In this document: piece after piece, positions 35,082-42,849 of the stretch
Layout: each line of letters begins with the position of its first letter
How positions within the stretch are numbered: the first letter of the stretch is position 1
Assembly (NCBI RefSeq): GCF_000147815.2
Contig: NC_015957.1
Location: 2,294,001 to 2,358,000, forward strand
Reading direction: 5' to 3'
Length of the DNA stretch: 64,000 bases
Source: Streptomyces violaceusniger Tu 4113
GTDB lineage: Bacteria; Actinomycetota; Actinomycetes; Streptomycetales; Streptomycetaceae
Program-made: the position numbers and the translations under genes
Notes under the pieces: model-generated
Told to the model about the DNA's origin: nothing
Seen by the model: the letters and a program-made list of their open reading frames with translations, nothing else
Database searches by the model: none

Positions 35082-35936
35082 ATGCGACGCCTGTTCCCCG
35101 TGCCTGCCCGAACGTCTGCCGACAGCCCAGCCGAAACGACCGCCGGAGAGCGTGAAGCCGAAGACCACGCAGCGGGAGAGCGCGCAGCCGAAGACCGTGA
35201 ATGGGGCCTCGACGAACTGGCCGACGCCTATGCGTATCCGGAGCCGCCGCACGGCCCCTCGGGCGCCTTCCTGCGGGCCAACATGGTGTCCTCGCTGGAC
35301 GGGGCGGCGCATCACGACGGGCGGTCCAAGCCCCTGTCCTCCGACGCCGATATGCGGATCTTCGGGGTGCTGCGCGGGCTCGCCGACGCCGTGGTGGTGG
35401 GCGCCGGGACCGTGCGCCTGGAGGGCTACCGCCCGGCGCGCGCCCGTGAGGCGTTCGCCGAGCGGCGGGCGGCGCTCGGGCAGGCGCCCGCGCCCGCGAT
35501 CGCCGTCGTGAGTGCGAGCCTGGACCTGGACTTCTCGATGCCGCTGTTCACCGAGCCGCTGGTCCCGACGGTCGTGATCACGGGCGCGGCGGCCGCGGCG
35601 GAGCGGATCGAGCGGGCCCGCGCCGCGGGCGCCGAGGTGGTCTTCGCCGGGGCGGGGCCGTCCGGACGGGTCGACGCGGCGGCGGTCGTGACAGCGCTCG
35701 CGGAGCTCGGCCACACCCGGCTGCTCACCGAGGGCGGCCCCACGCTGCTGGCGCAGTTCGCGGCGGCAGGGGTGCTGGACGAACTGTGTCTGGCGGTGGC
35801 CCCCCTGGTCACCGCGGGCGACGCGAAGCGGATCATGGACGGAGCCGAACTGGGGGAACCGGAACAGTTCACTCTCGATTCCGTCCTGGAGGAAGCCGGG
35901 TTTCTTTTCACCCGCTACCGTCGGATTTACCAATAA
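35082..35936 (+). CDS. RibD C-terminal-type pyrimidine/dihydrofolate reductase
   Basis: A 284-residue protein. The first 40 residues are acidic repeats (GEREAED, GERAAED); the rest is a RibD_C/DHFR-like fold with RANMVSSLDGAAHHDGRSKP, VVVGAGTVRLEGYRP and HTRLLTEGGPTLLAQF. Such enzymes use NADPH to reduce a ribosylamino-pyrimidine or related substrate. Without a deaminase domain and away from rib genes, the exact substrate is uncertain. Confidence 0.82.
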   Translation: MRRLFPVPARTSADSPAETTAGEREAEDHAAGERAAEDREWGLDELADAYAYPEPPHGPSGAFLRANMVSSLDGAAHHDGRSKPLSSDADMRIFGVLRGLADAVVVGAGTVRLEGYRPARAREAFAERRAALGQAPAPAIAVVSASLDLDFSMPLFTEPLVPTVVITGAAAAAERIERARAAGAEVVFAGAGPSGRVDAAAVVTALAELGHTRLLTEGGPTLLAQFAAAGVLDELCLAVAPLVTAGDAKRIMDGAELGEPEQFTLDSVLEEAGFLFTRYRRIYQ

Positions 35937-35993
35937 CTGATAAAAGCATCCGTAAACCCGCGAAAAGGATCGCGAAGGAGAAGGGCATCCGCC

Positions 35994-36488
35994 GTGTTCA
36001 CGAGCGTATTGATGATTGAGAAGCCCCTGACCCCCGCCGACGTGGAATTCGTCACCACCTTGCACGGCGATGACCCGGTCTCCTTCGTCGTCCTGATGCA
36101 GCCCCGGGGCAGCAAGGACCGGCTGCTGCGCGCGATCGACGACATCGCCCTCGGCGAGCTGGAGCAGGCCAGCCAGGAGGGGGAGGAGCCGGAGGGCAGG
36201 GAGGCGCTGGAGCCCGCCGAGCAGGCGCTGACCCACTCGGTGGCGGCGCTCGAGGCGGCCGGGAACCGGGCCCGGGGCCAGGTCGTCCAGCGCCGTCCGC
36301 TGGAGGTGCTGCGCGGTGTCGTGGAGGAGACCCGGGCCGATGAGGTGATCGTGCTCACCGCCCCGCACTTCGTGGAGGAGTTCTTCCACCGGGACTGGGC
36401 CTCGCGGGCGCGCCACAAGGTGGGGGTCCCGGTGCTGAAGCTCTTCTCGCACGCGGTGGACGAGGAAGAGACCACGGCCGGCGGCTGA
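35994..36488 (+). CDS. Conserved protein, universal-stress-like fold (uncertain)
   Basis: A 164-residue protein beginning MFTSVLMIEKPLTPADVEFV. A Glu-rich helix fills the middle, and the end, VVEETRADEVIVLTAPHFVE followed by GVPVLKLFSH, looks like the alternating strands and helices of a UspA-like fold. No active-site motif. GTG start with AAGGAG ten bases upstream. It stands just ahead of murC with a 98-base gap, so cotranscription is possible. Confidence 0.6.
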   Translation: MFTSVLMIEKPLTPADVEFVTTLHGDDPVSFVVLMQPRGSKDRLLRAIDDIALGELEQASQEGEEPEGREALEPAEQALTHSVAALEAAGNRARGQVVQRRPLEVLRGVVEETRADEVIVLTAPHFVEEFFHRDWASRARHKVGVPVLKLFSHAVDEEETTAGG

Positions 36489-36586
36489 GCGGCGGCGCGG
36501 GTCCCCGCGGCCATCGGCGGGGCGGGCCGCGGGGGGTGCGAGAATCGGGCCGACAGCACACACCGAGAACCAGGGGAGACCCGTAC

Positions 36587-38011
36587 ATGGCACCGGCCGG
36601 CACCGCCTCCGACGCGCTGGATCGACCGCACTTCATCGGCATCGGCGGCGCCGGGATGTCGGGCGTGGCGAAGGTCCTCGCCATGCGCGGCGCACGGGTC
36701 TCGGGCAGCGACACCAAGGACTCGCCGATCGTCGGGGCGCTGCGCGAGCTCGGCGCGACGGTGCACATCGGCCACGCCGCCGGGAACATCGCCGCCGACG
36801 CCACCGGCGTCGTCGTCTCCAGCGCCATCCGCGCCGACAACCTCGAACTGGTCACGGCGCACGAGCGCGGCATCGCGGTGGTGCACCGCTCCGACGCGCT
36901 CGCCGCGCTGATGGACGGCTCCCGGCCGATCGCGGTCGCGGGCACCCACGGCAAGACGACCACGACCTCGATGCTGGCCGTCTCGCTGCGCACCCTGGGC
37001 CTGGACCCGTCGTACGTCATCGGCGGCGATCTGGACGCCCCCGGCTCCAGCGCCCGCCACGGCGACGGCGAGATCTTCGTCGCCGAGGCCGACGAGAGCG
37101 ACCGCAGCTTCCACAAGTACGCGCCCGAGGTGGCGATCATCCTCAATGTGGAGCTCGACCACCACGCCAACTACGCCTCGATGGACGAGATCTACGCGTC
37201 GTTCGAGACCTTCGTCGGCCGGATCCGGTCCGGCGGCGCGCTGGTGATCTCCGCCGACCAGTCCGGCGCCCGTGAGCTGACCGCCCGGGTCAGCGGGGGC
37301 GAGGAGCCGCCGCGGGTGCTCACCTACGGCGAGGACGAGAGCGCCGACGTACGGGTCCTGGCCATCGAGCCGCACGGGCTGACCAGCGAGGTCACCGTCC
37401 GGCTCGCGGAGTCGCTGGGCGGCGCGGAGATCACCTTCACCGTCTCCGTCCCCGGCCGCCACTACGCGCTCAACGCCGTCGCCGCCCTCACCGCGGGCGC
37501 CGCCCTCGGCGTCCCGGCCGGCGAGCTGGCCCCCGCCCTCGCCTCGTACACGGGCGTCAAGCGGCGGCTGCAGCTCAAGGGCACCGCGGCCGGGGTGCAG
37601 GTGATCGACTCCTACGCCCACCACCCCACCGAGATCGCCGCGGACCTCGAGGCGATCCGCGGCGGCGCCGGGGAGGGCCGGGTGCTGGTGGTCTTCCAGC
37701 CGCATCTGTTCAGCCGCACCCAGGAGCTGGGCACCGAGATGGGCGAGGCGCTCGCGCTCGCCGACGCCTCCGTGGTCCTGGACATCTACCCCGCCCGCGA
37801 GGACCCGGTCCCGGGTATCACCAGCGGCCTGGTCATCGACGCCGCGGCCCGCCACGGGGCGGATGTGACCGCCGAACACGACCGGAATGCGGTGCCCGAG
37901 CTGATCGCCGGAATGGCCAAGCCCGGTGACCTTGTTCTCACCATGGGCGCGGGCGATGTGACCGATCTCGGTCCGGAGATTCTCGCCCGTCTGCAGAGCC
38001 CGGAGAACTGA
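36587..38011 (+). CDS. murC: UDP-N-acetylmuramate-L-alanine ligase
   Basis: A 474-residue cytosolic Mur ligase that adds L-Ala to UDP-MurNAc, the first peptide step of peptidoglycan precursor synthesis. Seen: N-terminal IGIGGAGMSG (about 17-26), ATP loop AVAGTHGKTTTT (116-127), the central-domain ILNVELDHHANY, and C-terminal YAHHPTEIAADLEAI and FQPHLFSRT. Length is normal. ATG preceded by AGGGGAG. It is separate from the division/cell-wall cluster, as in other Streptomyces. msrB follows 14 bases later. Confidence 0.96.
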   Translation: MAPAGTASDALDRPHFIGIGGAGMSGVAKVLAMRGARVSGSDTKDSPIVGALRELGATVHIGHAAGNIAADATGVVVSSAIRADNLELVTAHERGIAVVHRSDALAALMDGSRPIAVAGTHGKTTTTSMLAVSLRTLGLDPSYVIGGDLDAPGSSARHGDGEIFVAEADESDRSFHKYAPEVAIILNVELDHHANYASMDEIYASFETFVGRIRSGGALVISADQSGARELTARVSGGEEPPRVLTYGEDESADVRVLAIEPHGLTSEVTVRLAESLGGAEITFTVSVPGRHYALNAVAALTAGAALGVPAGELAPALASYTGVKRRLQLKGTAAGVQVIDSYAHHPTEIAADLEAIRGGAGEGRVLVVFQPHLFSRTQELGTEMGEALALADASVVLDIYPAREDPVPGITSGLVIDAAARHGADVTAEHDRNAVPELIAGMAKPGDLVLTMGAGDVTDLGPEILARLQSPEN

Positions 38012-38025
38012 GGAGGTCCGTCCCC

Positions 38026-38433
38026 ATGGCGTACGAGATCGACAAGCCGGAGGAGCAGTGGCGCGCCGAGCTGACGCCGCAGGAGTACCACGTGCTGCGG
38101 GAAGCCGGTACCGAGCGTGCCTTCACCGGTGAGTACACCGATTCCAAGACGGTCGGCGTCTACTCCTGCCGGGCGTGCGGGGCCGAGCTCTTCCGCTCGG
38201 AGACGAAATTCGAGAGCCACTGCGGCTGGCCGTCGTTCTACGACCCGGCGGAGAGCTCGGCCGTCGAGCTGCTGGAGGACCGCTCGCACGGCATGGCCCG
38301 CACCGAGGTGCGGTGCACCCGCTGCGGTTCGCACCTCGGCCATGTCTTCGCGGGCGAGGGCTACCCCACCCCGACCGACCAGCGCTACTGCATCAACTCC
38401 ATCTCGCTGCGGCTGACCCCCGAGGAGGGCTGA
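38026..38433 (+). CDS. msrB: Methionine-R-sulfoxide reductase
   Basis: A 135-residue MsrB that reduces the R epimer of methionine sulfoxide with thioredoxin. Zinc cysteines are 48, 51, 97 and 100; the catalytic Cys122 lies in QRYCINS; SHCGWPSF with Cys66 is conserved. The AGGAGG ribosome site before the ATG overlaps the end of murC, so the two genes are probably one transcript. Confidence 0.96.
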   Translation: MAYEIDKPEEQWRAELTPQEYHVLREAGTERAFTGEYTDSKTVGVYSCRACGAELFRSETKFESHCGWPSFYDPAESSAVELLEDRSHGMARTEVRCTRCGSHLGHVFAGEGYPTPTDQRYCINSISLRLTPEEG

Positions 38434-38497
38434 GCCTCCGGGCCTCCGCCCGAGCCTCCGGCACTCGGGCCCGAGTCTCAGGGCCTCGGCCCAAGCC

Positions 38498-40258
38498 TCA
38501 CGGCCTCGGCCCGAGCCGCAGCACGGCGGCGGTCTCGGGCGGCAGCCTCAGCATGCCGTCCGGGCCCGGGAGCTCGATCCGCCGCCAGGCGGCGACCACC
38601 TCGGTGACCTCGCCGGTCCGGGGCCCCAACCAGGTCTCGACCGGCCGGTCGCCCGGGTTGAGCAGGACCCGCAGCGGGCCGCGCTGAAAGCTGAAGCAGC
38701 CGTCCGAACCGGTGGACAGACCCGTATACGCCCAGGTGGGGTCGGTCAGGGCCGGTTCGGCGCGGCGCAGCGCGATCAGCCGGCGGTACCAGTCGAGCAG
38801 CGCCCGGTGCGGCTCCCGCTCCGCCTCCCGCCAGTCGAGGCAGGACCGCAGCCGGGTGGCCGGGTCCTGGGGGTCGGGGATGTCCCCCTCCGCCCAGCCG
38901 TGGGCGGCGAACTCCCTGCGGCGGCCGGACCGTACCGCCTCGGCCAGCTCCGGATCCTGGTGGTCGGTGAAGTACTGCCAGGGCGTGCGGGCGCCCCACT
39001 CCTCGCCCATGAAGAGCATGGGGGTGAAGGGCGCGCACAGCACCACGGTCGCCGCGCAGGCCAGCAGCCCGGGGGAGAGCCGGGCGGCGAGCCGGTCGCC
39101 GACCGCCCGGTTGCCGACCTGGTCATGCGTCTGGGCGTAGCCGAGCAGCCGGTGCGCGGGGGTGGTGTGGGGCGTGAGCGGAGTGCCGTGGCGGCGGCCC
39201 CGGAACGTCGAATGGGTGCCGTCGTGGAAGAAGCCGCCCATCAGCGTCTTGACCAGGGCTCCTGGCCCCTCGGCTGCGAAGTCGGCGTAGTAGCCCTGCC
39301 GCTCACCGGTGAGAAAGGTGTGCAGGGCGTGATGGAAGTCGTCGTTCCACTGCGCGTGCAGCCCATGGCCGCCCGCCTCGCGCGGGGTGGTGGTGCGCGG
39401 ATCGTTGAGATCCGACTCGCCGATGAGGAACAGCGGGCGGCCGGTGCGGGCGGCCAGCGCGTCCACGGCGGCCGACAGCTCGGCCAGGAAGTGCCGGGCC
39501 CGGTTGTCGCGCAGCGCGTGCACCGCGTCCAGCCGCAGCCCGTCCAGGCGGAAGTCGCGCAGCCAGGCGAGCGCGCTGCCGGTGAAGTACGCGCGCACCT
39601 CGTCGGAGCCGGGCGCGTCGAGGTTGACCGCCGCGCCCCAGGGGGTGTGGTGGGTTTCGGTGAAGTACGGGCCGAAGGCCGGGAGGTGGTTGCCGGAGGG
39701 GCCCAGATGGTTGTGGACCACGTCGAGGACCACCCCGAGGCCGTGCCCGTGCGCGGCGTCCACGAACCGCGCCAGCCCCTCCGGCCCGCCGTACGGCTCG
39801 TGCACCGCCCAGGGCGCCACGCCGTCGTACCCCCAGCCATGGGTCCCGGGGAACGGGCAGACGGGCATCAGCTCCACATGCGTGACGCCCAACTCGGCCA
39901 GATGCGGAAGCCGTTCGGCCGCCGCCTCGAAGGTGCCCTCATGGGTGAAGGTGCCGAGGTGCAGCTCGTAGAGGACCGCGCCCGGCAGCGGCCGCCCGAA
40001 CCACTCCCGCTCCCAGCGGAAACGGGAGTGGTCGACCACCGCGCTCAGCCCCTCGGGGCCGTCCGGCTGGCGGCGGGAGCGCGGATCGGGGAGCGGCGGG
40101 CCGTCGTCCAGCGCGAAGCCGTACCGCGTCCCGTGTCCGGCCTCGGCCTCGGCCCGCCACCACCCCTCGCGGCCCGGGTCGGGCTCCATGGGGCGGTCAC
40201 GCCCGTCCACATGGAGCCCGACCCGCCCGGCGTGCGGCGCCCACACCTCGAACAGCAC
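38498..40258 (-). CDS. treZ: Malto-oligosyltrehalose trehalohydrolase
   Basis: A 586-residue GH13 enzyme that cleaves trehalose from maltooligosyl-trehalose, the product of TreY. N-terminal CBM48-like FEVWAPHAGRVGLHVDGRDR, then the TIM barrel with YDGVAPWAVHEPYGGPEG, nucleophile Asp in GLRLDAVHAL, acid Glu in LIGESDLNDP, and a C-terminal beta domain. GTG start. Between this gene and msrB are about 60 bases of GGCCTC/GGCCCGAG repeats. treY and glgX lie 2.6 and 6.6 kb away on the same strand. Confidence 0.94.
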   Translation of the reverse strand: MLFEVWAPHAGRVGLHVDGRDRPMEPDPGREGWWRAEAEAGHGTRYGFALDDGPPLPDPRSRRQPDGPEGLSAVVDHSRFRWEREWFGRPLPGAVLYELHLGTFTHEGTFEAAAERLPHLAELGVTHVELMPVCPFPGTHGWGYDGVAPWAVHEPYGGPEGLARFVDAAHGHGLGVVLDVVHNHLGPSGNHLPAFGPYFTETHHTPWGAAVNLDAPGSDEVRAYFTGSALAWLRDFRLDGLRLDAVHALRDNRARHFLAELSAAVDALAARTGRPLFLIGESDLNDPRTTTPREAGGHGLHAQWNDDFHHALHTFLTGERQGYYADFAAEGPGALVKTLMGGFFHDGTHSTFRGRRHGTPLTPHTTPAHRLLGYAQTHDQVGNRAVGDRLAARLSPGLLACAATVVLCAPFTPMLFMGEEWGARTPWQYFTDHQDPELAEAVRSGRRREFAAHGWAEGDIPDPQDPATRLRSCLDWREAEREPHRALLDWYRRLIALRRAEPALTDPTWAYTGLSTGSDGCFSFQRGPLRVLLNPGDRPVETWLGPRTGEVTEVVAAWRRIELPGPDGMLRLPPETAAVLRLGPRP

Positions 40259-40337
40259 TGGCGTCTCCTCACCTCGACCGACGGTCCCCGACCATGCTGC
40301 GGGACGCGGCGCCGGCGGCGCAGCAGGGCGACACCGG

Positions 40338-41246
40338 TCAGATGAGGTCGATGCGCTCCTGTGTGACGGGATACCCCGCCCTGGCGAAGTGCGCGGCCAT
40401 GGGGAGGTTGGGCTGGTCAGTCGCCGCCGCGATCTTCGTGGCGCCCTGCTCCACCAGATCGTGGGTGCACTCCACGAGCAGGTCGTACGCGTAGCCGTGG
40501 CCGCGCTGCTCGGCGACCACCCCTATGTAGCCCACGCAGGGCCCATGGGGATTGCGCGCGGGCACCTGGATGCCGACCAGCTCCCCTTCGGGCGTCCAGG
40601 CCAGCCGCCACCACTCGCGCGGCGACGGGAACCAGGCGAGGATGTCCATGAGCTCCCGCACCGCGGCATCGACACCTCCCCGGGCGATGGCGCGCCGGTC
40701 GTGCGCGTCGAGGGTGTCCGGCATGATGCGGCGCAGCGCGTCCTCGATCGCCGCGTCATCGGGCTCCGGCCGGAACTCCAGCCGCCCCGGGCGCTCGGGC
40801 AGTCCGCACTCCGGGGTCCACTCATAGCGGTAGCGCTCGACCAGGGGGACGAGCCCGCCCGCCACGGCGGCGTCGATACGGGCCTGGGCGGCGGCCCGCA
40901 GCTCGGGCTGATCGCGCCAGCCGGGCGGGGCCAGCAGACTGTACTCGGTGTGCAGCGGTGCGGTGCGCAGCAGTTCGGCGGCGGCGTCGGCCTCGCCGTC
41001 GGCGAAGTCGAACCAGTCCAGGGCGATCGGCGCGGTGTCCTCGGGCCCGGCCCACCACGCGGCGCGGGCCACGACCCGCTCCTCGCGCAGCGCCACCCAG
41101 GTCCACTCGGGGCGGTATTCGCCGCCCTGGCCGACGGTGGCGTAGGTGTGGCCGAGGAAGCCCCGGCCGACGAGCGGGGGGACCCGCAGGGTGTGGAACA
41201 GATGAGCGTCGTCCTCGATGAGAGGACGGATGACCAGATCGGTCAT
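40338..41246 (-). CDS. GNAT-family N-acetyltransferase
   Basis: A 302-residue protein of two acetyltransferase-like halves: VIRPLIEDDAHLF at the start, and the acetyl-CoA motif GVVAEQRGHGYAYDLL with QxxGxG/A form at about 256-271, followed by ATDQPNLPMAAHFARAGY. Substrate unknown. Start ATG 41246 with TTCCAGGAA upstream. A 19-codon ORF with a very good ribosome site lies 55 bases upstream and could be a leader. Confidence 0.8.
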   Translation of the reverse strand: MTDLVIRPLIEDDAHLFHTLRVPPLVGRGFLGHTYATVGQGGEYRPEWTWVALREERVVARAAWWAGPEDTAPIALDWFDFADGEADAAAELLRTAPLHTEYSLLAPPGWRDQPELRAAAQARIDAAVAGGLVPLVERYRYEWTPECGLPERPGRLEFRPEPDDAAIEDALRRIMPDTLDAHDRRAIARGGVDAAVRELMDILAWFPSPREWWRLAWTPEGELVGIQVPARNPHGPCVGYIGVVAEQRGHGYAYDLLVECTHDLVEQGATKIAAATDQPNLPMAAHFARAGYPVTQERIDLI

Positions 41247-41301
41247 GGGATTCCTTCCAGGAAAGTGATGCGCTCCCGGTCGGACGCCTGATCGATGGGG
41301 A

Positions 41302-41361
41302 TCAGACGCGAATACGCCCGGCGGACAGGGGGCGGGAGCGCGGATACGTCGTGATGTCCAT
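41302..41361 (-). CDS. 19-residue possible leader peptide upstream of the GNAT gene
   Basis: ATG at 41361 reads MDITTYPRSRPLSAGRIRV then TGA. GGAAGGAGG lies about 8 bases before the ATG, a stronger ribosome site than those of most genes here. No homologue recognised. Its position just ahead of the GNAT ORF suggests a translated leader or uORF; antisense or chance coding is possible. Confidence 0.45.
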   Translation of the reverse strand: MDITTYPRSRPLSAGRIRV

Positions 41362-41557
41362 TGCTCTCGCCTCCTTCCTCGTTTCAGGGCGTGCCCGCAC
41401 TCTATGGCCGCCGATGCCGCTGTGTCCACGCCATTTTTCCGGGGGCCGGTCTGCCGCCCGCGAGGGGGAAGGGGCGGCAGACCGGCATGGGATGAGGTGC
41501 ACCTGACAGATCAATGAGCGGGTCGGAGCACCTGCGTGGACTGGTGTGAGAGGCAGA

Positions 41558-42667
41558 CTAGTGCACCATGCAGATCGGCGCGGCCGCCGTGTCCGGAGAG
41601 CCGCCACCGGCCGTATAGCCGAACGTCGTCGACGCCCCGGCGGCCAGTGAACCGTTCCAGTCGGCGTTGGTGACCGATGCCGAGGAACCGGTGGCGGACA
41701 GCTTGCCGTTCCAGACGCTGTCGATCCGCTGCCCGGACGGCACCGTCCAGTCGACCATCCACGAGGAGATGGGCGTGGCACCGGAGTTGGTGACCCTCAT
41801 CTCGGCCTGGTAGCCGCCGTTCCAGGTGCTGGTCACCTTCTGGGCGGCGGAGCAGGAGGCCGTCGGCGGGTTGCCCGGCGGGTCCGTGGGGTCGCTGCCC
41901 CCGCCGCCGGCGCCGGGGACCGTCACCTCACCGTTGCCGCCGTCGAAGACCACGTCGGAGCAGCTATAGAAGGTCTCCTGGCTGTCCGAGCGCGTCCACA
42001 CGGTGTAGATGATGTGGCGCCCGCTCTTGCCGGAGGGCAGATTGGCCGTCCAGGTGTACTTGCCGTCGACCGTGCCGACCTGACCGGACAGCGGCGGGTC
42101 CGTCACCGTGTTGAACGGCTGGTCCTCCAGGTCGTTCCAGGTGAGCGGCTTGGTCGGGTCGATCGGGGCCTTGGTGACATAGCTGCGGAACGACCCCGGG
42201 TGCGCGGCCCAGGCGTTGTACGAGAACTGCATCGACTTGCCGGCCGTCAGATGGGTCACCGGCCAGTCCTTGCTGCCCACGTCGAACCCGGAGAAGTCAT
42301 AGACGGTGGCCGCGCCGCTGCACAGCTTGCCGTCCGGGATGAACCCCTTGGTGCGGCCCGCGCCGTCCGAGCGGAGCACCGCGAACCAGTTGTAGAAGGG
42401 CGTCGCACCGCTCTTGTCGTACGCGGCCTTGCACGCCGGGTTGGTCGGCTTGACCTCACCGGTCGAGGACAGGCTGTACTTCCAGCAGAGATAGGTGCGG
42501 CTGCCCGGCGCCATCGGCGCGCCGTGCGCGGAAGCGCCGCCCGAGGAGAAGAAGACGAGGCCCAGGGCGGGCAGGACCGAGAGCAGGACCAGAATTGCGG
42601 ACCTGCGCGCACGGGACGGGCCCGGTGGGCGTGCGGACATGGCGAGAGCAAGTAATCGTCGAGGCAT
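41558..42667 (-). CDS. AA10 lytic polysaccharide monooxygenase with CBM2, TTA codon
   Basis: A 369-residue secreted copper enzyme that oxidatively cleaves crystalline polysaccharide. Signal peptide residues 1-47, cleaved before His48; mature HGAPMAPGSRTYLCW gives the histidine brace with His156 (WAAHPGSF) and axial Phe241 (SCSDVVF). It closely resembles cellulose-active CelS2/LPMO10C types. A Gly/Pro linker (about 250-270) leads to a CBM2 cellulose-binding module with Trp residues (STWNGGYQAEM, VDWTVPSGQ). Codon 5 is TTA. A CebR-type operator lies 46 bases upstream, so expression should respond to cellobiose and to bldA. Confidence 0.95.
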   Translation of the reverse strand: MPRRLLALAMSARPPGPSRARRSAILVLLSVLPALGLVFFSSGGASAHGAPMAPGSRTYLCWKYSLSSTGEVKPTNPACKAAYDKSGATPFYNWFAVLRSDGAGRTKGFIPDGKLCSGAATVYDFSGFDVGSKDWPVTHLTAGKSMQFSYNAWAAHPGSFRSYVTKAPIDPTKPLTWNDLEDQPFNTVTDPPLSGQVGTVDGKYTWTANLPSGKSGRHIIYTVWTRSDSQETFYSCSDVVFDGGNGEVTVPGAGGGGSDPTDPPGNPPTASCSAAQKVTSTWNGGYQAEMRVTNSGATPISSWMVDWTVPSGQRIDSVWNGKLSATGSSASVTNADWNGSLAAGASTTFGYTAGGGSPDTAAAPICMVH

Positions 42668-42712
42668 TGCGCATGTTTCCCTTCGACGTGAACGGGTCAG
42701 GAACCGTCGGTG

Positions 42713-42726
42713 TGGGAGCGCTCCCA
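42713..42726. promoter_or_regulatory. CebR operator TGGGAGCGCTCCCA
   Basis: A perfect 14-base palindrome identical to the published CebR consensus of Streptomyces, 46 bases upstream of the LPMO start. CebR represses cellulose-utilisation genes and is released by cellobiose or cellotriose. Confidence 0.9.
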
Positions 42727-42849
42727 ATTGCTTGGTGAACGTAGCGCGCCCCCGTCCACCTGTAAATGCTTCAGCACGTGAACGCGGCGAGTTTCTGGCG
42801 GGGCGTCAGGAGGGACGGCGGCCCGCTGCGCCCGGCGCCCCCGGGACCG

